Source: Flagellimonas abyssi
Lineage (GTDB): Bacteria > Bacteroidota > Bacteroidia > Flavobacteriales > Flavobacteriaceae
DNA length: 64,000 nt
Assembly: GCF_019457905.1 (NCBI RefSeq)
Contig: NZ_JAHZSV010000003.1
Location: forward strand, 62,001-126,000
Reading direction: 5' to 3'
The notes beneath the pieces were generated by a model. It ran no database searches, was not told where the DNA came from, and saw nothing but the letters and a program-made list of their open reading frames with translations. Below, in pieces: positions 25,886 through 33,928 of this stretch (positions within the stretch are counted from its first letter, which is position 1; each line of letters opens with the position of its first letter). Both the position numbers and the translations under genes were made by a program.

Positions 25886-25927
25886 CTTTTGCGACCTACG
25901 GGAGCAAAAGCAAGATTTGTCATGACA
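25886..25927. other. Candidate origin of transfer (oriT)
   Basis: In the 39 bp between mobC and the primase-like gene there is a 7 bp inverted repeat, CTTTTGC (25886-25892) and GCAAAAG (25904-25910), with an 11 nt spacer GACCTACGGGA, followed by the perfect palindrome TGTCATGACA (25918-25927). An inverted repeat with an asymmetric spacer directly upstream of mobC-mobA is the usual layout of an oriT in Bacteroidota mobilizable elements. The nic site itself cannot be assigned. Confidence 0.5.
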
Positions 25928-26822
25928 ATGACACATCTTGAATTCGTTTCCGAACTTCATCCTTCGCGCTTTTTACCTTCCATTCGTTTATATCTTTAAA
26001 ACCTTCATAGAGGAAGGATATATCCCTACTGTTCGGGCACTTTTCCAGTAACAGTTCCGTCATCCCCAATCCCGTTTTGTCCCTATCAAGAAACAGTTTT
26101 ACATTTTCATAATCCTCTATTTCTTTTATCATCCGTTTTACAAAGGCAGTTGTGTTCAATACCAGAAGGTCATGGCTGTTTACGATATCCGCCATCAGCT
26201 CAATTAGGGTGAGCATATCGAACATGCCTTCTGTAATCGCCAATTTCTTTGATTTGTTCCCCATCATCGAAACATCCTTTGGCGAGGTGGAGCCTTTCCA
26301 ATAGCTGTTCCGCAGTTCCCAGCCTCCAGACCTGTTTTGGAGTCCGATGCCAAAGTATGTCCGTCCTCCTATTCGATAATGGATTTCCTTGCAAAGTATT
26401 CTTGCGGTTTTGATCGAGATACTTCTGGAGCTTAGATAGTTTTGCAGGGCCCTGTGCTCGATTTCCTTTTCCTCGATGATTTCAATCGGGTTGACTCTAT
26501 GTTCCGCTTTGGTTGGATTCGGCCGCCGGTGAAAAGAAAAATGGTCCATGTTCCCGGACAATCGTTCCAATGCCTCCTTTACGGAACAGTTCTCCATTTT
26601 CATGACCAGGTCTATGGTACTTCCCCCCTCAAAGGTTCCGAAGTCTATCCAATAGTTCTGTTTCAATGATACCTTGAAAGAGGCTTGGGTCTCGATCCGG
26701 AACGGGCTGAGGAACCAAGCTTCTTTTTCCGTTTTCCGGACTGGAAAGTGCCCCAACTTGGCCAGCGTGGAAACGATGTCAATGTTGCGGGCTTTTTCGC
26801 AGTCCATTCTTTTTTCTTTCAT
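25920..26822 (-). CDS. Primase-like protein with degenerate zinc-finger and Toprim domain
   Basis: About 300 residues from the chosen ATG at 26820-26822. The N-terminal part (IDIVSTLAKLGHFPVRKTEKEAW ... NYWIDFGTFEGGSTIDLVMK) has the fold pattern of a CHC2 primase zinc finger, but the metal-binding Cys/His are not visible. The C-terminal part has Toprim-like motifs: LAITEGMFDML with the catalytic Glu, and VKLFLDRDKTGLGM with the DxD-type acids. It probably primes replication or transfer of the excised element. An in-frame ATG 28 codons upstream is possible but yields a tail running into the TGATGACA repeats. Confidence 0.75.
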   Translation of the reverse strand: MKEKRMDCEKARNIDIVSTLAKLGHFPVRKTEKEAWFLSPFRIETQASFKVSLKQNYWIDFGTFEGGSTIDLVMKMENCSVKEALERLSGNMDHFSFHRRPNPTKAEHRVNPIEIIEEKEIEHRALQNYLSSRSISIKTARILCKEIHYRIGGRTYFGIGLQNRSGGWELRNSYWKGSTSPKDVSMMGNKSKKLAITEGMFDMLTLIELMADIVNSHDLLVLNTTAFVKRMIKEIEDYENVKLFLDRDKTGLGMTELLLEKCPNSRDISFLYEGFKDINEWKVKSAKDEVRKRIQDVSLS

Positions 26823-26852
26823 GGTTCTGTTTTTAATCGATTTTTGATGATT

Positions 26853-27041
26853 TGATGACAAACCTCTGGGAGGCCCTTTAAATACTGGTAGTTTCCCCGT
26901 CATCATTTTGTCATCGTTTCATCGTTTTTGTTTTTTTCTTCATAGTACCTGTCATCATTTTTTATTTTGATGTCAGAATGATGACAAAGTGATGACAGCC
27001 TAAACCCTTATAAATACTGGGCTTATATCAATCTGTCATCA
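26853..27041. repeat. Iteron-like cluster of TGATGACA elements
   Basis: Five exact copies of TGATGACA in either orientation (26853-26860, 26950-26957, 26979-26986, 26990-26997, 27034-27041) and three with one mismatch (26899-26906, 26909-26916, 26968-26975) within 190 bp. They lie around the start of the primase-like gene and the end of the helicase gene. Their density suggests a replication origin or an operator array for an initiator. Confidence 0.6.
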
Positions 27042-28233
27042 AATCATCAAAATTTTGGACCAAAAAATTCTTTTTTATGGTAAAGTACCTCCCTTTTGCG
27101 TCCTCGGTGTTGATCTCACCGTTGTTCCAGATGGTGATCTTTTGGTACTTGTTGGAATTGGGCTGGTTGTCCAGTTTCCAATCATTTTTCAGCAACCGCC
27201 TCAATTGGGTCAGGTCGGTCTTGACCCTTGTGCGGTTGAGCATGTGCAGGGCATCGATGGGACAAAGGTCCACGGAGTCCATCTCGAACTTTTCCATGGC
27301 ACTGAGCAGTAGACTGGCCAGTTCCTTCTCCACCCTGTTCCGGTTATTGTTTACCAGTTTCTTCAGCGCTGGTGTATGCACCTGTTTTGGAGTGAACCAC
27401 ATTCGTGTTCTTTGCTTGGTACTGTATTCCCTTTTTGAAAGGAAATCCAAAAAAGCGGGCACCTCCCGGGCCAGTTGGTCCAAGAAATCGGTGTCCTCCC
27501 TTTTAAGGGATGGGATCTTCCTCACCCAGAACCGTGTCTCATGGGCATCGATCTTGATAAAACTGTCCTCGTTGTTGCTGCAGAGAATAAATTTTCCGAA
27601 GAATTCCACTTCCCGTTTGTCCTTGCCCTTGGCCTCAAGCTTGTTCCGGTTGGTGGTGCTCAGGTACTTGATTCGCTCGGTGAGTTCCTCCTTGTTGAAC
27701 AGTACCTCGTCGACGCATATCAGCAACTTGTTGGCCCAGTCCGCATTGAACTGGCTTGCAAAGCTGTCGTTGGTCAGATAGGTCAGGTTGTTGCCAAAGA
27801 TTTCCTTGAGCCATTTGAGAAAGGTGCTTTTCCCGGTGTTTCTTTCGGTGGATACCAGACAGAGGATGGGGAGCACCTGCACCGGTCTTTGGTACAGGAG
27901 TTTCAGATAGTCCAGTCCCAGCTCCAGTTGATTTCCGAAGATATGCTTCAAAAAGCCCCGTGTCCTTATTATACATCCCTCTTTCGGTTCATGCGTCAAA
28001 GGGGAATAGGTATTGTAGAAACCATGGTGTTCCTTTTTAAAATTCACATGGCAAGGAATACAGGCGAACCCGTCATATTTGGGCACCTTGCCCAGATAGT
28101 CCTTGCCATGGTCCTGCTTGATGATATGCTCGTTCCACGGAACCAGCTGCTCGTTGAAATGTCCCGAAATGGTAGGATACTTTACAATTTTATAGAAAGA
28201 CGTGCCCACCCTTATATAAGGTACTATTTTCAT
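27028..28233 (-). CDS. Primase-helicase family protein (SF3-like ATPase)
   Basis: An ATPase of about 400 residues resembling phage/plasmid D5-like (SF3) helicases. The Walker A is in STERNTGKSTFLKWL, followed by the Walker B in KLLICVDEVLFNKEEL and the sensor-like FILCSNNEDSF. I chose the ATG at 28231-28233 (MKIVPYIRVG), which matches family starts better than the one 18 codons upstream. It lies between the excisionase-type gene and the primase-like gene on the same strand and presumably unwinds DNA for replication of the circular form. Confidence 0.8.
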   Translation of the reverse strand: MKIVPYIRVGTSFYKIVKYPTISGHFNEQLVPWNEHIIKQDHGKDYLGKVPKYDGFACIPCHVNFKKEHHGFYNTYSPLTHEPKEGCIIRTRGFLKHIFGNQLELGLDYLKLLYQRPVQVLPILCLVSTERNTGKSTFLKWLKEIFGNNLTYLTNDSFASQFNADWANKLLICVDEVLFNKEELTERIKYLSTTNRNKLEAKGKDKREVEFFGKFILCSNNEDSFIKIDAHETRFWVRKIPSLKREDTDFLDQLAREVPAFLDFLSKREYSTKQRTRMWFTPKQVHTPALKKLVNNNRNRVEKELASLLLSAMEKFEMDSVDLCPIDALHMLNRTRVKTDLTQLRRLLKNDWKLDNQPNSNKYQKITIWNNGEINTEDAKGRYFTIKKNFLVQNFDDLMTD

Positions 28234-28308
28234 ATTTTGAAATTTTTGAAATCTTAGGGTTTCTATGAAATTATCGTGAGTCCACAAATAATTTAAAGAG
28301 GAATTCGA

Positions 28309-28578
28309 CTAGGGAATCGAATCCCCGATCGTTTTGCTTTCCGGTAAAGGCTTCTGTTGGTTCTGCAGCAGCCAACGCACTATCTTTTTCCTTTCGAAGA
28401 AAATCAGTTTTCCATTGGGCTTGGAGTGCGGGATATGCCCCGCAGCGGTAAGCTTGTACAGATAGCTTCTTGATATGCCGGTATAGTCACAGGTCTCATC
28501 GAAGGTCAGCACTTCTTTATTGGCGATCAATAGCCTTTCCAAACGGTCGAGCCGTTCCAGTATTAAAAAATTGTCCAT
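28309..28578 (-). CDS. Helix-turn-helix protein, excisionase/MerR-like
   Basis: An 89-residue DNA-binding protein. A short coiled-coil start (ILERLDRLERLLIANK) is followed by a winged helix of the HTH_17 excisionase type: LTFDETCDYTGISRSYLYKL, then a wing ending in GKLIFFERKKIVRWL. Proteins of this kind act as recombination directionality factors or as activators of the replication/mobilization genes. It begins the minus-strand gene block, and an 18 bp palindrome lies 28 bp upstream of its start, a likely operator. Confidence 0.8.
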   Translation of the reverse strand: MDNFLILERLDRLERLLIANKEVLTFDETCDYTGISRSYLYKLTAAGHIPHSKPNGKLIFFERKKIVRWLLQNQQKPLPESKTIGDSIP

Positions 28579-28605
28579 TTTATTTCTTTTTAAAGATTAG
28601 AAATG

Positions 28606-28623
28606 AACAAAAGCGCTTTTGTT
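28606..28623. promoter_or_regulatory. 18 bp perfect palindrome upstream of the HTH gene
   Basis: AACAAAAGC followed by its exact reverse complement GCTTTTGTT, 28 bp upstream of the excisionase-type gene. Likely operator for that protein or for another element regulator. Confidence 0.6.
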
Positions 28624-29054
28624 TTCTTTTGAAGAATTCTTTGGATAAAGATAAAAATAAGGAGGAGGGAAAGTAAGATTGACCGATTGATTTTATTCAC
28701 AAATAATTGATATACAGTTTTTTATGTTAAAATAGTTCAAATATAATGGTATTGATAAACCCTTAGTTTTATTTGGTTTCATTTGATACCAAATGGAACT
28801 GTTCTTATTTTGGGCAAATAGGTGGTTTAATGGAAGAAAGCAGAGTTATCAACAATTAAGACTAGGGGAGTTAGAAAATAGGCACTTTAAAAAAGCATGT
28901 TTTAATCTTTGGATTGTCTTAATGAAGTCTGATACTTTGATACTACTTTAAGAAAGTCTAGTGCTTTTTTGAAAAATACTGTCTTGAAAATCGTTCCTTT
29001 TAAAAAACTACGCTCAAAGCCATTCTTTGCAACCCAATTGCACTATAATTCTTT

Positions 29055-29062
29055 TACCTTTG
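29055..29062 (+). promoter_or_regulatory. -7 box for the metal-cargo operon
   Basis: TACCTTTG, exact consensus, ending 4 nt before the GTG start of the Cys/His-rich gene. The transcript would be leaderless. Confidence 0.6.
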
Positions 29063-29066
29063 CAAG

Positions 29067-29375
29067 GTGAAATTTTTTGCGATTATATTATCCATCTACT
29101 TTCTGGCACTCAATTTCGTGCCTTGTAGCGATGCCAGCAGTGTTGATGAAGGCACACAGGTCGTTTCTGTAATGGATTTCGATGGCGAACACGGACAAGA
29201 CTGTGAACTGTGTTCCCCATTCTGCCAGTGCCAATGCTGTCATTCACATACCATCGATTTCCGTTTGGCTATTTTTGAACCCATCGAGCCTATCGTTTCG
29301 CTAGAAAATTTTATCCACTTCGATAGTTTGGGCAAGGATATTTCACTTTCCCTTTTACAGCCACCTCGGGCATAA
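29067..29375 (+). CDS. Exported Cys/His-rich small protein, probable metal-binding (DUF6660-like)
   Basis: A 102-residue protein with a signal peptide (MKFFAIILSIYFLALNF) and a dense metal-ligand patch, DCELCSPFCQCQCCHSH, at about residues 50-66. I think it is the DUF6660 group found in front of flavobacterial RND metal pumps, though I cannot verify that. The start is GTG and the -7 box lies 4 nt upstream. It opens the metal operon and probably acts in the periplasm as a metal chaperone or sensor. Confidence 0.7.
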   Translation: MKFFAIILSIYFLALNFVPCSDASSVDEGTQVVSVMDFDGEHGQDCELCSPFCQCQCCHSHTIDFRLAIFEPIEPIVSLENFIHFDSLGKDISLSLLQPPRA

Positions 29376-29500
29376 TCCAGTTTTCATAGGATAGCTATAT
29401 CCTGTTTTGACGTGTCCATCTATTGGATTCGTCAACATTGTGCATTGCTTTTTATTCAATGTGCTCAACAAGAATTTCAACTGAATTAACATCCTTATCT

Positions 29501-32500
29501 ATGATTAACAAAATCATTGATTTTTCAATCAATAACAAATTTATAATCGGTCTGTTTACATTGACTCTTATAGGTGTCGGTATCTGGTCAATGGCAACGG
29601 TAAATCTTGGGTCTGTGCCAGATATTACCAATAATCAAGTGCAAGTCATCACACAATCGCCCAATTTGGGAACGGAAGATATTGAACAGTTCGTAACCTA
29701 TCCCGTAGAACTATCTATGGGTAATTTACCAGGCGTTACAGAAATAAGATCTATCTCACGCTTTGGCCTTTCCGTAGTTACTATCGTTTTTGAAGACGAT
29801 ATGGGAACCTATCTTCCTCGACAGCTGGTACAGGAAAAACTAAACGAACTGGGCGAATCTATCCCTGAAAAATTTGGAAGTCCATCTATGGGTCCCATCT
29901 CTACTGGTTTAGGTCAGATCTATGAATACACTATAAAGCCAGAGGAGGGTTTTGAAAACAAGTATTCGCCTATGGAACTGCGCACCGTGCAAGATTGGGT
30001 TATCAAACGACAACTCACATTACTGGAAGGCGTGGTAGAGGTCAACTCTTATGGAGGCAGTATTAAACAGTATGAGGTCGCTGTCAACCCAGATAAGTTG
30101 AATAGTTTGGGTATTAGTATTTCACAAGTGTATGAGGCTCTCGCTCGGAACAATGTGAATACAGGCGGTGCTTACATAGAAAAAAATAAAATGTCAAATT
30201 TCATAAGAGGTGAAGGTCTTATTCGCTCTTTGGAAGACATTAAAGATATTTCGATTATTAACGAGGGCAACATTCCCGTAACTATTGGAGATGTTGCAAC
30301 ACGCGTCCATTTTGGGAATCAGGTACGTTATGGTGCTTTTACGCAAGACGGTAAGGAAGCCGTGGGAGGAATAATAATGATGCTAAAAGGTTCAAACCCT
30401 AATGCGGTTATTCAAAATGTTAAGAATCGTATGGCAGAAATTGAAAAATCCCTGCCAGAAGGTCTCACTATCGCCCCTATCATTGATCGTAGTGAGCTAA
30501 TTGCCAGAACGACCGATACCGTTAAAACCAATTTACTGGAAGGTGCCCTAATCGTGATATTTGCCCTTGTTTTATTGTTGGGTAGTTTAAGAGGTGGCAT
30601 CATAACGGCCACGACCATACCGTTGTCCTTGCTTTTTGCCTTTATCTTAATGAAGCAATTTAATGTATGGGCAAACTTAATGAGCTTGGGAGCTATAGAC
30701 TTTGGGATTATTATAGATGGTGCCGTGATTATTATAGAAGGAACGGTGTATGAGATCCAAAAACGGATTAGGTCTGGAAAGCTAAAATTCAATCAAGGCG
30801 TAATGGATAAAGTAGCCTATGATGCCGGAACCACGATGATGGGTTCTGCTTTTTTCGGGCAGATCATTATACTTATAGTTTTTACACCTATACTTTTCCT
30901 TACAGGTGTAGAGGGTAAAATGTTCAAACCGATGGCATACACCTTTGGTTTTGCTATGATAGGTGCAATTATTCTGTGTCTTACGTATGTCCCAATGATG
31001 TCTGCGCTTTTTATGAAACCAGTTCAAAACACCAAAAGCTGGTTTGGCAAATTTGAGCGTTGGCTTGAAAAGATAAGTGATAAAATTATTGGTGCTATAC
31101 ATAATGCTTATAAGCCATTATTAAAAGGCGCACTACGGCTTAAGCTTATCGTGTTATCATCTGCTGCTGTTCTGCTTATTATTGCTGGATTTATATTTTC
31201 TAATATGGGTGGAGAATTTGTGCCGCAGCTCGATGAAGGAGATATAGCAATGCAGGCGTTTATAAGACCAGGAAGCTCGCTCACAGAATCCATTGAAGTT
31301 TCAAAGAAAATAGAAACTATCCTATTAGAAAATTTTCCTGAAATTAAAACGGTAACAGCACGTATGGGTGTGGCAGATATACCTACAGATCCTATGCCTA
31401 TGGATATTGCAGATATGTATATCATCCTTAATAAGGATATGGACGAGTGGACAACTGCTTCTACTAAAGAAGGTTTGATTGAAGCCATAAGGGATAAACT
31501 GGATGATGAACTCGTCGGGGTTAATTTATCATTTACCCAACCGGTCGAATTAAGATTTAATGAGCTTTTAGAAGGCGTAAGAGAGGATATTGCAGTAAAG
31601 CTATATGGCGAAGATTTAGAGGTGTTATCAGACAAGGTTCAGGAAATGGCAGCTATTATAAAGACCGTTCCTGGCGCGGGCGATGTGAGTGCAGAACGTA
31701 CAGCTGGACTACCACAAATGACCGTAAAGTTCAGACGAGATAAAATGGCGCAATATGGACTGGATATTCAAAAAGTAAATGATTACATAAGTACTGCTTT
31801 TGCAGGTGGTACCGCTGGCGTCATTTTTGAAGGCGAGAAACGATTTGATCTGGTGGTACGATTTGATGAAAGCCATAGAAAAAGTATTGATGACCTGCGC
31901 ACGATGTACATCGATCTTAAGGATGGAAGCCAGGTACCCATTATTGAAATAGCAGAGATTGAATACGTGCCTGGACCTATGCAAATCTCACGTGACAATA
32001 CGTATAGAAGAACCTATGTAGGTGTAAATGCACGAGGCAGAGATGTGGAGTCTGTTGTAAAAGATATACAACAAAAGTTAGATGAAGAACTGGACTTGCC
32101 ATCAGGATATTATATTACCTATGGTGGAGAGTTTGAAAACCTACAAAGCGCTAAGGATCGTTTAACAATTGTTGTGCCCATCGCCCTGTTCTTGATATTT
32201 GTACTGTTATACTTTGCCTTAAAATCCTTTTCACAATCGCTAATGATTTACATCGCGATTCCCTTGGCGGCCATTGGTGGTGTGTTTGCTTTATGGCTTC
32301 GAGATATGCCATTTAGTATTTCGGCAGGTGTAGGATTTATTGTGCTATTTGGTGTCGCAGTTCTTAACGGGCTGGTACTTATTAACCGATTTAATTCTTT
32401 AAAGGAAGAAGGTGTTACAAGCATAAAGGATAGAATATTTCAAGGGACTAAAGAACGTATTCGCCCCATTATGCTCACGGCTACCACAGATATTTTTGGG

Positions 32501-33922
32501 TTTTTACCTATGGCATTTTCCACATCAGCCGGTGCAGAGGTGCAACAACCGCTCGCTACGGTAGTTATTGGTGGGATGCTTACGGCCACCCTACTCACGT
32601 TGATAGTACTTCCTGTACTCTATATCTTTATAGAAAAGCGACGTGAGCGCAAAGACCAGAACAAGATTGGTTCGTTTAATCCGCAAGCATTGACCACGAT
32701 TTTAATACTTGGTTTTATGTTAGGTGGTACCGCTTTGGCGAAAGCGCAACAAACACAAGCACCTGTGCCAGACCTCATTGTTCAGGATAGCATTACACCC
32801 ATTACCTTATCTCGGGCTGTAGAAATTGCCAAAGAGAATTATCCAGCACTCAAGACGAGCCAACTCGAAATAGAAAGACAGAGCGCACTCACGGGCAATG
32901 CCTATGACTTCGGTAATACTAAAGTATTTACAGGTGGCGAAGAAGTGGCAGATGGTCAGGGCATTTATACCTTGATAGGTATCGGGCAACAAAATATTGA
33001 TCTATTGGGAATAGGTGCCAAAAAACGCTTGCAACAACAACGCATCCAGTTAGCCGAAACAGCTTTTGACCTATCTGAAATCCAGATAGAACTGGAAGTC
33101 AAAAAAGCCTGGTCAGAAGCTTTTCAGGCAAAGAAGAAATTTGTTCTTTATCGAGAACTGGACAGCATTTATGGTCAATTTGCACAATCTGTAGAACTCA
33201 ATTTTGAAGTCGAAGCCATTTCGAGACTGGAATATGCTGCTGCGCGCAATCAAGCGTTACAGATAACCAACAGGTTTCAGCAGGCAGAAACAGATTATTT
33301 AATCGCATTACAAAAACTCAATCTTTGGTTGACACCAGATACGATGTACACCGTAGCTGATGAATTTGAAGCTACCGAAATTTCGGTGTTAGAGACTGAT
33401 GATACATTGGATGAACATCCCGAGTTATCGCTTTCGCGAAAGCGTATAGACGAAGCACAAGCAAGCTATGATGCAGCAAGGGCAAGCTTACTGCCCCAGT
33501 TTAATCTGCAAGGTGGCCTGCAACGTGTAAATGGCGATAGTGGTTTCTACACCTATCAGGCAGGGATTTCCATACCGCTGTTTTCTGGCCCAGACCGCAG
33601 CCGCGCAAAAGCTGCTAAACTGGATGCACAGATTGCAGAAACCAATGCCGCATTCAAACAACGCGAGCTGCAATCCCAATATACACAAGCACAGCAAAAT
33701 TATACACGATGGCGAGATACTTGGTTTTTCTATAAAACCGAAGCTCTGCCACTTGCCATAGACCAGCGCAAAGGCGCATTGCTCGCCTACAAAGAAGGTG
33801 CGCTTGATTATGCAGCATTCACGCAAATTATACGTGATGCCATACAGACCGAAATGGATGCGCTGGACGCACTCGATAATTATTTAGAAGCCTTGTTTAA
33901 ACTACAATATTTCCAAAACTAA
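29501..33922 (+). CDS. CusA/CzcA-family RND metal efflux pump fused to TolC-like outer-membrane channel
   Basis: A 1473-residue fusion. Residues 1 to about 1040 are a heavy-metal RND pump: first helix FIIGLFTLTLIGVG, periplasmic domains, and the proton-relay helix AIDFGIIIDGAVIIIEG (near 400), whose DFG...DG...E pattern is that of divalent-metal (Co/Zn/Cd, Ni) pumps. After a linker with one more hydrophobic segment (about 1065-1080) comes a TolC-family domain (1090-1473; ITLSRAVEIAKENYPALK). The ATG at 29501 (MINKIIDFSINNKF) is the family start; the frame opens 26 codons earlier. The adaptor gene follows 6 nt downstream. Pump and channel in one chain span inner membrane to outer membrane. Confidence 0.93.
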   Translation: MINKIIDFSINNKFIIGLFTLTLIGVGIWSMATVNLGSVPDITNNQVQVITQSPNLGTEDIEQFVTYPVELSMGNLPGVTEIRSISRFGLSVVTIVFEDDMGTYLPRQLVQEKLNELGESIPEKFGSPSMGPISTGLGQIYEYTIKPEEGFENKYSPMELRTVQDWVIKRQLTLLEGVVEVNSYGGSIKQYEVAVNPDKLNSLGISISQVYEALARNNVNTGGAYIEKNKMSNFIRGEGLIRSLEDIKDISIINEGNIPVTIGDVATRVHFGNQVRYGAFTQDGKEAVGGIIMMLKGSNPNAVIQNVKNRMAEIEKSLPEGLTIAPIIDRSELIARTTDTVKTNLLEGALIVIFALVLLLGSLRGGIITATTIPLSLLFAFILMKQFNVWANLMSLGAIDFGIIIDGAVIIIEGTVYEIQKRIRSGKLKFNQGVMDKVAYDAGTTMMGSAFFGQIIILIVFTPILFLTGVEGKMFKPMAYTFGFAMIGAIILCLTYVPMMSALFMKPVQNTKSWFGKFERWLEKISDKIIGAIHNAYKPLLKGALRLKLIVLSSAAVLLIIAGFIFSNMGGEFVPQLDEGDIAMQAFIRPGSSLTESIEVSKKIETILLENFPEIKTVTARMGVADIPTDPMPMDIADMYIILNKDMDEWTTASTKEGLIEAIRDKLDDELVGVNLSFTQPVELRFNELLEGVREDIAVKLYGEDLEVLSDKVQEMAAIIKTVPGAGDVSAERTAGLPQMTVKFRRDKMAQYGLDIQKVNDYISTAFAGGTAGVIFEGEKRFDLVVRFDESHRKSIDDLRTMYIDLKDGSQVPIIEIAEIEYVPGPMQISRDNTYRRTYVGVNARGRDVESVVKDIQQKLDEELDLPSGYYITYGGEFENLQSAKDRLTIVVPIALFLIFVLLYFALKSFSQSLMIYIAIPLAAIGGVFALWLRDMPFSISAGVGFIVLFGVAVLNGLVLINRFNSLKEEGVTSIKDRIFQGTKERIRPIMLTATTDIFGFLPMAFSTSAGAEVQQPLATVVIGGMLTATLLTLIVLPVLYIFIEKRRERKDQNKIGSFNPQALTTILILGFMLGGTALAKAQQTQAPVPDLIVQDSITPITLSRAVEIAKENYPALKTSQLEIERQSALTGNAYDFGNTKVFTGGEEVADGQGIYTLIGIGQQNIDLLGIGAKKRLQQQRIQLAETAFDLSEIQIELEVKKAWSEAFQAKKKFVLYRELDSIYGQFAQSVELNFEVEAISRLEYAAARNQALQITNRFQQAETDYLIALQKLNLWLTPDTMYTVADEFEATEISVLETDDTLDEHPELSLSRKRIDEAQASYDAARASLLPQFNLQGGLQRVNGDSGFYTYQAGISIPLFSGPDRSRAKAAKLDAQIAETNAAFKQRELQSQYTQAQQNYTRWRDTWFFYKTEALPLAIDQRKGALLAYKEGALDYAAFTQIIRDAIQTEMDALDALDNYLEALFKLQYFQN

Positions 33923-33928
33923 AAAAAG

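Larger units (their letters stand above)
28579..29066. other. 488 bp AT-rich gap between element backbone and metal cargo
   Basis: Contains the 18 bp palindrome at 28606-28623, an imperfect inverted repeat TTTGGT...ACCAAA around 28773-28794, and the promoter of the next gene at its right end. One ORF of 52 codons (28793-28951, plus strand; MELFLFWANRWFNGRK...) is open but has no recognised relative or clear promoter, and I do not call it. Nothing else is evident. Confidence 0.6.

Noticed and set aside
27475-28257. Plus-strand ORF of 260 codons across the helicase gene
   Set aside because: It is opposite a gene with clear Walker motifs; its own translation has no family resemblance.
28793-28951. 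52-codon plus-strand ORF in the gap before the metal cargo
   Set aside because: No promoter, no neighbour on the same strand within 100 nt and no recognised family; AT-rich gaps produce such ORFs by chance.
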